From: Verrucomicrobiota bacterium
GTDB taxonomy: Bacteria; Verrucomicrobiota; Verrucomicrobiia; Limisphaerales; UBA9464
Reading direction: 5' to 3'
DNA length: 7,625 bases
Assembly: GCA_026397675.1 (NCBI GenBank)
Contig: JAPLUH010000415.1
Location: 1-7,625 of the forward strand
Numbering within the stretch: the first letter of the stretch is position 1; each line of letters begins with the position of its first letter. Both the position numbers and the translations under genes were made by a program. This document shows positions 1 to 6,142 of this stretch, piece after piece. A model generated the notes under the pieces. It worked only from the letters and a program-made list of their open reading frames with translations. It was not told where the DNA came from and did no database searches.

Positions 1-578
1 GGGTCGAGACCGATCCGGAGAATCGTTGGCTCTGGCATTATCCCCGACAACGGTTGGAGGCAGAGATGATTCGTGACGGTGTCCTGGCCGTATCTGGACG
101 GCTGGATCGGTCGATGGGTGGAAGCTTGGTCTCGTGGGGAAATGACGAATACACACCGGAGGATACGGTTTCCGAAACCTCCCGTCGTCGCACCCTCTAC
201 CTGCCCGTGGTTCGCGATCGGGTCTATGATTTGCTGACCCTCTTTGACTTCGCTAATCCCAGCGTCGGCGTAGCGCGTCGGACTCCCACCGTGGTGTCGC
301 ATCAGGCGCTCTTTTGGATCAACAGCCCCTGGGTCAAGGATCAGGCGGGTGCGTTGGCTTCAGATGTTCGATCGGGGGAGCCACGGCCCGTGACTCAACG
401 TGTGAGCCTGGCCTACGAACGCGTTCTTGGTCGCTTGCCGACCGAGGCGGAGCAGGTCCGCGCGGTGGCGTTTTTGTCAAAACCCGGAACCACGGCCACC
501 GCACCGGATTCTGCCGATCGGTGGCTGGCCTGGTGCCAGGTACTCCTGGCCAGTTCTGAATTCCAGTACCGCGATTGA
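1..578 (+). CDS. DUF1553 (PSD1-type) protein, C-terminal part; 5' end outside window
   Basis: The reading frame is open from the first full codon (position 3) to the TGA at 576-578, giving about 191 residues, so this is the tail of a longer protein. An ATG at 66 (and a possible TTG at 54) is internal, because family-typical residues precede it: NRWLWHYPRQRLEAE is the usual entry to the DUF1553 C-terminal domain. Further family hallmarks are IRDGVLAVSGRLD with MGG, then RRRTLYLPVVRD, the FDFANPS segment, SHQALFWINSPWV, and the terminal pattern of YERVLGRLPTEAE, CQVLLASSEFQYRD. In full-length relatives this domain follows DUF1549 and often an N-terminal haem-binding cytochrome c segment; those parts would lie upstream and cannot be seen. 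The proteins are exported and of unproven biochemical role. The DUF1501 gene begins 5 bases downstream, the usual pairing for this family. Family assignment is very secure; function is not. Confidence 0.93.
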   Translation, partial: VETDPENRWLWHYPRQRLEAEMIRDGVLAVSGRLDRSMGGSLVSWGNDEYTPEDTVSETSRRRTLYLPVVRDRVYDLLTLFDFANPSVGVARRTPTVVSHQALFWINSPWVKDQAGALASDVRSGEPRPVTQRVSLAYERVLGRLPTEAEQVRAVAFLSKPGTTATAPDSADRWLAWCQVLLASSEFQYRD

Positions 579-583
579 TTCCT

Positions 584-1996
584 ATGAACCCGGCCATGCA
601 CTCACGGATTTCACGACGCCAACTTCTGCGACGCTCGGCCCTGGGCTTCGGCAATCTGGCCTTGATGGGATTGATGTCCCCGGGTTTGCGCGCGAGTGGC
701 GCCGAAGTTCAGCGCAACCCCTTGGCACCTCGGGCTCCGTTGTTTCGGTCCAAGGCCAAGCGGATTATTTTTCTCTTCATGCATGGAGGGCCTTCGCATG
801 TGGACACCTTCGATTGGAAGCCCCAGCTCTTGAAGGATTCGGGCAAGCCCTTGCCCTTCGACAAACCCCGGATCCAGTTCGCCAAAACTTCCAATTTGCG
901 GCGCTCTCCGTGGGAATTCCGGCCCTACGGACAGTCGGGAGCGATGATAAGCGACCTCTTTCCCCTGGTCGGAGCCCGGGCCGATGACTTGTGCTTCATT
1001 AAGTCGATTCATGGGACCAACGAAGCGCACGGCGGCGCGTTGCTGAAGCTCAACACGGGTTCCGACACGGTGGTTCGACCGAGCATGGGCTCATGGATCA
1101 CCTACGGCCTGGGAAGCGAGAATCGGAACCTTCCGGGCTTCATCACCATCAACCCGACGCTGGGTCATGGCGGGGTGGGCAATTGGTCGAGCGCCTTCTT
1201 GCCGGCCGTCCATCAAGGCACGCCCATCGGCGGTGGTGTGCCGGTCGATCGGGCCACCATCCATTACCTCCATGACCCGAACGGCGATGCCAAGACCCAG
1301 CGGGCTCAACTGGATTTGCTCGGTGACATGAACCGCGATCACCTGGCTTCGGTCGGCACCGATGCGGTATTGGAAGCCCAGATCGAGGCCTTCGAATTAG
1401 CGTTCCGTATGCAGTCCGAGGCTCCGGAGGCCATGGACATTAATCGGGAAACGCCGGCGACTCGCAAACTGTACGGTTTGGATGATCCCAAGACCTCGTC
1501 CTTCGCCCGGCAATGCCTGCTGGCGCGTCGGTTCAGCGAGCGCGGAGTGCGCTTTGTCCAGGCGAGCCACGGCTATTGGGATCAGCACTCGGATCTGACA
1601 CGAGAGCACGGTCGATTGGCATCCGAGGTCGATCGCCCCATCGCCGCGCTGCTCCAGGATATTAAGGCCCGAGGGCTTTGGGACGAGACGCTGGTCATGT
1701 GGGGTGGAGAATTCGGACGCACCCCGACCCTTCAAGGGGACGATGGCCGTGACCATCACCCGCATGCCTTCACCATGTGGTTAGCCGGAGGAGCCGTGAA
1801 GCCCGGCTTCAGTTACGGCGTGACTGACGACTACGGATTCTACTGCGTGGATCAGAAGGTTCACGTGCACGACCTCCATGCCACGCTGCTGGCTCTGCTC
1901 GGTATGGATCACGAGCAACTGACCTACCGTCACGCTGGCAGAGACTTCCGCCTCACCGACGTCCACGGCCGTGTCGTACAAGAGATCTTCGCCTGA
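584..1996 (+). CDS. DUF1501 protein, Tat-exported, alkaline-phosphatase/sulfatase-like fold
   Basis: This is a complete 470-residue protein, the normal size for DUF1501. The N-terminus carries a twin-arginine signal: S10-R11-R12-Q-L-L followed by a hydrophobic stretch (about residues 16-33) and an A-S-G-A region, so export in folded form by Tat is expected. The core has the family signature IIFLFMHGGPSHVDTFDWKP (61-80), and near the C-terminus MWGGEFGRTPTLQG (372-385) then GRDHHPHAF, the putative metal-site region by analogy with sulfatases. The end, GRDFRLTDVHGRVVQEIFA, is also typical. Start choice: ATG 584 is preferred. TTG 575 would overlap the upstream stop, and ATG 596 is a workable alternative that keeps the Tat motif. 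No clear Shine-Dalgarno precedes any of them, so translation may be coupled to the DUF1553 gene 5 bases upstream. Enzymatic activity is not established for the family; a hydrolytic role on extracytoplasmic substrates is only inference. Confidence 0.95.
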   Translation: MNPAMHSRISRRQLLRRSALGFGNLALMGLMSPGLRASGAEVQRNPLAPRAPLFRSKAKRIIFLFMHGGPSHVDTFDWKPQLLKDSGKPLPFDKPRIQFAKTSNLRRSPWEFRPYGQSGAMISDLFPLVGARADDLCFIKSIHGTNEAHGGALLKLNTGSDTVVRPSMGSWITYGLGSENRNLPGFITINPTLGHGGVGNWSSAFLPAVHQGTPIGGGVPVDRATIHYLHDPNGDAKTQRAQLDLLGDMNRDHLASVGTDAVLEAQIEAFELAFRMQSEAPEAMDINRETPATRKLYGLDDPKTSSFARQCLLARRFSERGVRFVQASHGYWDQHSDLTREHGRLASEVDRPIAALLQDIKARGLWDETLVMWGGEFGRTPTLQGDDGRDHHPHAFTMWLAGGAVKPGFSYGVTDDYGFYCVDQKVHVHDLHATLLALLGMDHEQLTYRHAGRDFRLTDVHGRVVQEIFA

Positions 1997-2067
1997 CCCG
2001 CAAGTCCGTCGACAAATCCTGGGGCGGAGCGATCCGCATGGACCGACACCCACAGCGTGCCCTGTAG

Positions 2068-2087
2068 GCTGGGTTCCCTGACCCGGC
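2068..2087. repeat. Hairpin-forming element, possible dispersed intergenic repeat
   Basis: The arms GCTGGGT (2068-2074) and ACCCGGC (2081-2087) pair over 7 bp with one G-T wobble, around the loop TCCCTG. There is no T run after it, so it is a poor intrinsic terminator. Its style (a short GC-rich imperfect palindrome in an intergenic gap) resembles REP-type repeats. I cannot test copy number from one window, so calling it dispersed is inference. Confidence 0.4.
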
Positions 2088-2120
2088 GTCCCCGCCCAAC
2101 CCACAAACTCGGGGTCACCC

Positions 2121-2150
2121 GGTATCTTCCGGTATCGTCCGGTATCGTCC
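2121..2150. repeat. Three tandem 10-bp units, GGTATC(T/G)TCC
   Basis: Three head-to-tail copies: GGTATCTTCC, GGTATCGTCC, GGTATCGTCC. The last two are identical and the first differs by one base. The period of 10 bp is close to one turn of B-DNA, so the same bases would face the same side of the helix, as in some protein-binding arrays. There is no unique spacer between units. No neighbouring regulator gene is seen, so a binding function is speculative; simple slippage expansion is the alternative. Confidence 0.75.
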
Positions 2151-2175
2151 AGTGAGGGTTCGATTCCGACCCTCG

Positions 2176-2232
2176 CCCTGAGTCCGATCTTCATCCACCG
2201 ACGAACCGATCAATCTATTGGGAGACTCAGGG
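2176..2232. repeat. 9-bp inverted repeat with 39-base spacer
   Basis: CCCTGAGTC (2176-2184) is perfectly inverted as GACTCAGGG (2224-2232). The spacer shows no further strong pairing. The repeat could be a remnant of a small element's ends or chance; it lies directly upstream of the transposase-like relic at 2301. Confidence 0.35.
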
Positions 2233-2300
2233 GACGGCGGGGTCACACAACACACCTTGCTGTCGTCGCCACGCCGGCCTCGCGGCAGAGCGCAAACAAT

Positions 2301-2435
2301 CACGCGCTCCTTGTTGAAGACGTTCAGGTGCCGCCACTACGTCGGTTCGACATGGTTGTGACAGATAACCTGGGTGTCAGAGCGGATGCTTTCCTCAGGC
2401 CACAACCGTCAAGCCCCTCTTCCCACTGGGAATAG
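2301..2435 (+). pseudogene. Decayed fragment resembling an IS630-type (DDE) transposase
   Basis: The frame starting at CAC 2301 and ending at TAG 2433-2435 reads HALLVEDVQVPPLRRFD and then MVVTDNLGVR (2352-2381). This spacing matches the block around the second catalytic aspartate in IS630/Tc1-type transposases, where relatives read like YVEQVL-P-LRPGDIVVMDNL-(S/G)-HK. Here the DN pair is kept (D at 2364-2366, N at 2367-2369), but the following His-Lys is lost. After about 2382 the match stops and the frame ends after 18 more codons. No start codon, no N-terminal DNA-binding part and no downstream catalytic Glu are visible, so it cannot be functional. The call rests on roughly 25 residues recalled from the family pattern, so it could be chance resemblance. 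Confidence 0.42.
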
Positions 2436-2446
2436 CGAGGAACCAA

Positions 2447-2543
2447 AATCAAAGACATAAATCCGGCGCGCAAAAAACCAACAACACGGAAAAATTATGC
2501 CCTGCCTCGTAGCGTAATAATCCACCTTCTGAGGTCTTTGATT
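2447..2543. repeat. 97-bp AT-richer segment bounded by a 10-bp inverted repeat
   Basis: AATCAAAGAC (2447-2456) is perfectly inverted as GTCTTTGATT (2534-2543). The interior is clearly more AT-rich than its surroundings and contains a small internal near-palindrome (ATTATGCC at about 2496 against GGCGTAAT-like sequence at about 2510-2517, imperfect). The layout is that of a very small terminal-inverted-repeat element or of a long-range stem. I see no obvious target-site duplication outside the repeats. Confidence 0.4.
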
Positions 2544-2559
2544 CAAAAACGCGACGGAC

Positions 2560-2688
2560 TTGCTCTACCTGAGCTACAACGCCGACAGCGACGGCGGAGA
2601 TCAGCGCGATGCCCACTACCGGGAATTTAGCAGCTGGCTTAAATATCGCTGTGACGAGTCTGGGAGAACGAACACCTTCTTCCGATGA
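2560..2688 (+). CDS. Short coding-like ORF overlapping the MFS start (42 aa), unknown or relic
   Basis: This frame is open from just after a TGA at 2539-2541 to a TGA at 2686-2688, which overlaps the transporter's ATG as ATGA. The only start candidate is TTG 2560, with no visible Shine-Dalgarno. The protein begins LLYLSYNADSDGGDQRD and ends SGRTNTFFR. By hand count about three quarters of its third codon positions are G or C, against roughly half for the antisense frame over the same bases. The antisense product is hydrophobic, as shadows of Asp/Gly-rich coding often are. It could be a tiny leader peptide coupled to the transporter, or the tail of a gene whose front was lost next to the inverted-repeat segment at 2447-2543. 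I do not recognise the family. Confidence 0.25.
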   Translation: MLYLSYNADSDGGDQRDAHYREFSSWLKYRCDESGRTNTFFR

Positions 2689-3995
2689 CCCGTGCAGAAG
2701 AATCGTTGATGGGTACCCCGGCAACCCAACCATCCACAAAACGGTGGACACAGGTGCTCATGGCCGCGGTGCTCATGGTGGCGACCTTTCCCGGAAGGAC
2801 CCAAGCCCTCGGTCTCATCACAGAGCCACTCCTGCGCGATCTCCACTTGGACCGGGTCACCTACGCGCAAATTAACCTCTGGGCCAGTCTCTTGGGCGCG
2901 CTGTTCTGTTTTCCGGCGGGTTGGGCGATGGACCGCATCGGACTTCGAATCAGCACTTCCGTCTGCCTCGCCGGCCTCGTTGCCGCCGTGGTCGCATTCG
3001 CCAATGCCGGTGAAAACCTCGGAGCTTTCTTTGTGATTTTGCTGGCGACACGAGGACTCGGCCAATCGGCCTTGTCGGTCTTCAGCATCAGCACGGTCTC
3101 CCGCTGGTTTCCCATCCGGTCCGGTCCGGCGATGGCCGTTTACTCCATCCTCCTCAGCCTGTTTTTTGCCGTGAGCTTTGGTGCGGTGGGCGCCCGAATC
3201 CAGACAGCTGGTTGGCGCGAGGCTTGGAGCAATGTCGCGCTCGTCTTAGCCGCCGGCGTCGTACCGCTCGTGGTGCTGGTGCTCCGGGATCCGGTGCGCT
3301 CCATTTCATTGAAGGGTTCTACCCATGATGGGCTGCCGACAGATCTCGACACCCGGGCGATGGTTCATGATGAGGAGGGAGGAGCCACGCTGAACCAGGC
3401 ATTGCGTACGAAGGCATTCTGGCTGTTCGCGGGAGCGGCCGCCTCCTTTAATCTCATCGCGTCAGGACTAGGATTGTTCAATGAGGCTATCCTGGTGGAA
3501 CGGGGGTTCGCGCCGTCGATGCTGCCGGCCTTTCTGGCGGGCACCGCGTTGTTGTCGCTCGGAGGACAGGCGGTGACCGGATGGATGATCCAGCGTTTTC
3601 GATTGCAACTCGTGAGTGCGCTCAGCCTCGGGTTGTATGCCCTGGGATTGGTAGGTCTCGCCATGGCGAGTCAGGTCTGGCAGTTGGTGATCGTTGCCAT
3701 CCCGCTCGGCCTCGCCGCCGGCATGACGATGGTTCTGTTCTTCTCAGTGTGGGGTGAGCTCTATGGTCAGCGTCACTTGGGGCGGATCCAGGGGAGTGCA
3801 CAAATGGTGACCGTGTTGTCCTCCGCAATGGGACCTGTAGTCTTTGCCTGGGCTCAGGTTCATTGGAACGCGTTTGGTCCCTTGCTTTACGTGGCAGCCG
3901 CCACGGTGCTGTTGATCGGTCTCGCCGTACGGTTTTTGCCGCTGCCGGAACGTCGCAGCACGCCAAGGACATCGGAATATTTAGAAACTCTATGA
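2685..3995 (+). CDS. MFS transporter, 12-TM type
   Basis: This is a 436-residue polytopic inner-membrane protein of the usual MFS length. Around residues 79-88 the loop after TM2 carries motif A, GWAMDRIGLR (G-x3-D-R-x-G-x-R). TM4 contains the charged R123 in TRGLGQS, and a family-typical SRWFPIRSGPAM follows at 139-150. A long hydrophilic central loop (about 201-242) separates the two six-helix halves. The second half holds the pseudo-repeat loop GWMIQRFRL after TM8. The overall style recalls the oxalate/formate or monocarboxylate-type MFS branch, but the substrate cannot be read from the sequence. Start: ATG 2685 gives the longest protein; ATG 2709 (eight residues shorter) is as plausible because the first helix begins only around residue 20. 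Neither has a strong Shine-Dalgarno. The stop overlaps the next gene's ATG, so both are probably translated together. Confidence 0.92.
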   Translation: MTRAEESLMGTPATQPSTKRWTQVLMAAVLMVATFPGRTQALGLITEPLLRDLHLDRVTYAQINLWASLLGALFCFPAGWAMDRIGLRISTSVCLAGLVAAVVAFANAGENLGAFFVILLATRGLGQSALSVFSISTVSRWFPIRSGPAMAVYSILLSLFFAVSFGAVGARIQTAGWREAWSNVALVLAAGVVPLVVLVLRDPVRSISLKGSTHDGLPTDLDTRAMVHDEEGGATLNQALRTKAFWLFAGAAASFNLIASGLGLFNEAILVERGFAPSMLPAFLAGTALLSLGGQAVTGWMIQRFRLQLVSALSLGLYALGLVGLAMASQVWQLVIVAIPLGLAAGMTMVLFFSVWGELYGQRHLGRIQGSAQMVTVLSSAMGPVVFAWAQVHWNAFGPLLYVAAATVLLIGLAVRFLPLPERRSTPRTSEYLETL

Positions 3996-4774
3996 CCCCG
4001 ACCCGTGAATCCACGTCCATCGCCCCTGCGCGTCCTATGCCAAGGCGCTTGGCATTTCTTGCCCGTGGCGTTGTTGGCTTCACGATCTTGAGTCTTGCAG
4101 GATTCGCTCCCTGGGCCGCTTTTGGCAGCTGGCTCTCCGCTCGCGTCGGGGAGGTGGGGCTCTATTTGACCTGCGCTGCGGTCTTCCTGGGGCTCAGCGG
4201 GCCCCTATTGAGCGGATTGATCGTCGGTCCGCAGCCCAAAAGGCGAGTCTACCTCGTTTTCGCACCCGCATTTGCCGCCTATGCCGTCCTCTGGATTGCC
4301 GGGTGGTTCGCATTAAAGGGAGTCTGGCATGGTCATGCAGGAAGCCTTGGTGGTCTGCTAGCGGGCACGCTCGCGATGGGATGGATTCTGGCGGCCTCCT
4401 TCAGCGTCCGGAATCTCGGATGGCAAATCGTCTTGATCCTTTTCGCACTGAACACAGCGGGCTATTTCATCGGCGGCTGGCTCGAGATGGCTACCTTCAC
4501 GTACGCGAAAACCCACGGCATTTCGGCGGGCCTTTCGCGACACGCTTGGGGCGTGATCGCGAAGTCGCTATGGGGACTGTGTTATGGACTGGGATTTGGT
4601 ACCGGAATCGGATGGGCATTCTACGTCTGCCAAAGGCTAAATTTGGAGGTGGGGGTTGGTTGTTTAGGTTTGGGATGGGTCGGAGAAGTAGGCGCGTCCG
4701 GTTTCCCACTCATCGGAGGTTTTCATGAGGATGGCGGTGAGGAAGCGGAGGTCGGAAGATTCGTTGGGGAATAG
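3992..4774 (+). CDS. Polytopic membrane protein of unknown function with a likely non-native C-terminus
   Basis: ATG 3992 overlaps the MFS stop as ATGA, which is why I choose it over an in-frame start at 3863 deep inside the transporter gene. The product is 260 residues. A basic N-terminus (about 1-25) is followed by about six hydrophobic helices at roughly 26-46, 54-78, 89-108, 118-137, 143-162 and 191-213. A conserved-looking stretch, SRHAWGVIAKSLWGLCYG, lies at 182-199. I do not recognise a named family. The overlap suggests a partner or accessory subunit of the transporter. After about residue 213 the sequence turns into a Gly/Glu-rich tail (EVGVGCLGLGWVGEVG onward) unlike the rest. These codons are the antisense strand of a transposase remnant (4664-4819). 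The natural end was therefore probably cut off by an insertion, and the gene may be truncated yet still keep all its helices. Confidence 0.75.
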   Translation: MTPTRESTSIAPARPMPRRLAFLARGVVGFTILSLAGFAPWAAFGSWLSARVGEVGLYLTCAAVFLGLSGPLLSGLIVGPQPKRRVYLVFAPAFAAYAVLWIAGWFALKGVWHGHAGSLGGLLAGTLAMGWILAASFSVRNLGWQIVLILFALNTAGYFIGGWLEMATFTYAKTHGISAGLSRHAWGVIAKSLWGLCYGLGFGTGIGWAFYVCQRLNLEVGVGCLGLGWVGEVGASGFPLIGGFHEDGGEEAEVGRFVGE

Positions 4775-4819
4775 ACCTGCTGGATCTTTCCCCTTCGGGA
4801 TCTTGCCCGCGACCTCCTG
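4664..4819 (-). mobile_element. IS256/mutator-type transposase, C-terminal remnant
   Basis: On the minus strand the frame read from 4819 down to the TAA at 4664-4666 contains AGLFPNESSDLRFLTAIL, then MKTSDEWETGRAYFSDPSQT and a stop. This strongly resembles the end of IS256-family (mutator) transposases, where relatives read like VVGIFPNEAS-LRLV-AVLMEI-EEWETGR-YL. Only about 51 codons remain. A TAG (complement of 4820-4822) closes the frame upstream, and no catalytic Asp/Glu region follows in any minus-strand frame up to 4944, so it is a dead fragment. Downstream of the transposase stop, about 4625-4655 should contain the element's end, since IS256-type terminal repeats lie shortly after the gene; GGCTAAATTTGGAGG at 4635-4649 is a candidate but unproven. 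The fragment lies antisense to the tail of the membrane-protein gene and explains that tail's odd composition. Confidence 0.72.
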
Positions 4820-4886
4820 CTAGGAGTGGCTCTCGCCTGGCCGGAGGCGCGTCGATCAGCAAAGGCCACGTCCCACCCAACACCCG

Positions 4887-4899
4887 GCGTGGACCACGC
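4887..4899. promoter_or_regulatory. 13-bp perfect palindrome upstream of the secreted-protein genes
   Basis: GCGTGG-A-CCACGC is a perfect palindrome with a single central base, 75 bases before the ATG of the HEAT-repeat gene. It is of operator size and sits where a promoter for the three following genes would be expected. No flanking -35/-10 pair is convincing and no regulator gene is nearby. It may equally be part of the insertion debris. Confidence 0.3.
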
Positions 4900-4959
4900 A
4901 TTCATGCCCTATTCGTAACCGCTCGCAACACCGCCGAGCTTGTCGTGCCACTGGCGACG

Positions 4960-4966
4960 GGTAGGG
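4960..4966 (+). promoter_or_regulatory. Likely ribosome binding site deciding the start at 4975
   Basis: GGTAGGG lies 8 bases before ATG 4975, a good Shine-Dalgarno distance. It lies inside the coding region that an upstream GTG start at 4945 would imply, and the ATG yields a cleaner signal peptide, so both points favour 4975. Confidence 0.5.
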
Positions 4967-4974
4967 TGTTGCTT

Positions 4975-6105
4975 ATGGCAAGAGTGCATTCGGTGCTGGC
5001 GGCGTCTGTGCTGTTGGTGGCAACGGCGATCAACAGTGTGGCCGCTCTCCCTCGGAAACTGGCGTCGTCGGTCGAACGCCTTAAAGCGGTGGGAGCGGAA
5101 GGACAGGGGAACTCCGCCGCTCAGGCTGCCTGGAACGAAGTCGCCAAGGCCAAGGCCAATCAAATCCCGGAGTTGCTCGTGGCCATGGATGGGGCCAATG
5201 ACTACGCGCTGAACTGGATGCGCGCGGCCATTGAGACGGCCGTGCAACGCGAGACAACTGCAGGGGCCAAGCTTTCGCTCAAATCGCTCGAAGTCCTCCT
5301 TCGCGACACCCAACACCATCCGAGGGCCCGTCGCTTGGCCTTTGAGTTAATCCAGAAGCTCGATGCATCGAGAGCTCAAGCCTTGCTGCCAGAATTTCTT
5401 CAGGATCCCGGTTCCGAGCTGCGGCGCGAGGCGGTCGCTCAACTTATGGCTCGTGCGGCCGGACAAACCACTGCGGCCAAAGCCTCTGCCGTGACAACCT
5501 ACCGCCAGGCGCTCGGGTTCTCCCGGGAGGCTGACCAAATCGAAGACATTGCCAAGCGGCTGCAGGACTTGGGCGACAAGGTCGACCTGGCCAAGACCTT
5601 TGGTTGGGTTGCGAAGTGGCAATTAATTGGACCCTTCGACAACGCCGGCGAGGTCGGCTTTGCCAAGGTGTACCCTCCGGAAGAACGCCTCGACCTCAAG
5701 GCCGAGCTGGCCGGCAAAAGCGGGCCAGTGAAATGGTTCCCGTATGAGACCCGCAGCGAATACGGCTTGGTCGATTTCAATCAGGCGATCTCGTCGTTGA
5801 AGGGGGCGGCCGGTTATGCGACCGCCGAGTTCTGGAGCGACTCCGCCCGCACTGCCCAAGTGCGCTTGGGCTGCAAGAATGGCTGGAAGGTCTGGGTGAA
5901 TGGGGCGCTGATCTTTGGTCGCGATGAGTACCACCGCTCGGCCGAAATCGATCAGTACCGCATGCCGGTTTCATTGAAGGCCGGAAAGAACATCCTTCTC
6001 GTCAAATGTACACAGAACGAACAAACGCAAGACTGGGCTAAGGAGTGGGAGTTCCAACTCCGGGTCACCGACGAGCAGGGCACCCCGATTGTCTCCACCC
6101 GCTGA
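4975..6105 (+). CDS. Exported HEAT-like repeat protein with C-terminal carbohydrate-binding-like domain
   Basis: This is a 376-residue protein. Residues 1-24 form a signal peptide: basic start, hydrophobic VLAASVLLVATAI, and an S-V-A-A cleavage region. Residues about 45-200 are helical, Ala/Leu-rich and repeat-like (for example ARRLAFELIQKLDASRAQAL and SELRREAVAQLMARAAG), the pattern of HEAT-type solenoids. From about 211 a beta-rich domain starts with WVAKWQLIGPFDN, then KVYPPEERLD, an aromatic YATAEFWSDS stretch, VRLGCKNGWKVWVNGALI (297-313) and LKAGKNILLVKC. This WxxxGPFDN...PPE...VWVNG...LKAGxNxLLVK series is common in planctomycete/verrucomicrobial secreted proteins and resembles galactose-binding or PA14-like folds. 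No catalytic site is visible, so a scaffold or binding role outside the membrane is inferred. The next gene starts 37 bases on. The longer GTG 4945 start is less likely. Confidence 0.85.
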   Translation: MARVHSVLAASVLLVATAINSVAALPRKLASSVERLKAVGAEGQGNSAAQAAWNEVAKAKANQIPELLVAMDGANDYALNWMRAAIETAVQRETTAGAKLSLKSLEVLLRDTQHHPRARRLAFELIQKLDASRAQALLPEFLQDPGSELRREAVAQLMARAAGQTTAAKASAVTTYRQALGFSREADQIEDIAKRLQDLGDKVDLAKTFGWVAKWQLIGPFDNAGEVGFAKVYPPEERLDLKAELAGKSGPVKWFPYETRSEYGLVDFNQAISSLKGAAGYATAEFWSDSARTAQVRLGCKNGWKVWVNGALIFGRDEYHRSAEIDQYRMPVSLKAGKNILLVKCTQNEQTQDWAKEWEFQLRVTDEQGTPIVSTR

Positions 6106-6142
6106 ATCCGTCCCTGAACCTCGCTCACCCAACCCACGATTC

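Larger units (their letters stand above)
1997..2684. other. 688-base gap without an intact gene; repeats and decayed mobile DNA
   Basis: Between the DUF1501 stop and the MFS start no long reading frame resembles a known protein. The stretch contains a hairpin (2068-2087), three tandem 10-bp units (2121-2150), a 9-bp inverted repeat (2176-2232), a transposase-like relic (2301-2435), an AT-richer segment bounded by a 10-bp inverted repeat (2447-2543) and a short coding-like frame (2560-2688). I see no convincing rho-independent terminator (no stem followed by a T run) after the DUF1501 gene. I see no clear -35/-10 pair for the transporter; TTAAAT near 2639-2644 could be a -10 but lacks a matching -35. 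The mix suggests an old insertion hot spot between two gene groups. Confidence 0.7.

Noticed and set aside
2121..2150. CRISPR-like repetition
   Set aside because: Units are 10 bp and directly adjacent with no spacers; no cas genes are nearby.
2153..2174. GGGTTCGATTCC resembling a tRNA T-arm, with GAGGGT/ACCCTC arms
   Set aside because: Only two T-stem pairs form in the canonical register, and no D-arm, anticodon arm or acceptor is present upstream on the + strand.
2560..2587. Minus-strand sequence GTAGCTCAGGTAGAGCA resembling a tRNA D-arm
   Set aside because: The D-loop is too short, no anticodon stem, T-arm or matching acceptor strand can be built around it, and the same bases read as a coding-like frame on the + strand.
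2449..2751. 100-residue minus-strand ORF with a hydrophobic stretch
   Set aside because: It overlaps the start of the MFS gene, and its hydrophobic segment is the antisense of an Asp/Gly-rich + strand frame with better third-position GC bias; no family resemblance recognised.
3863..3991. Upstream extension of the second membrane protein to position 3863
   Set aside because: It would lie wholly inside the transporter gene; the ATG overlapping the MFS stop is a standard coupled start.
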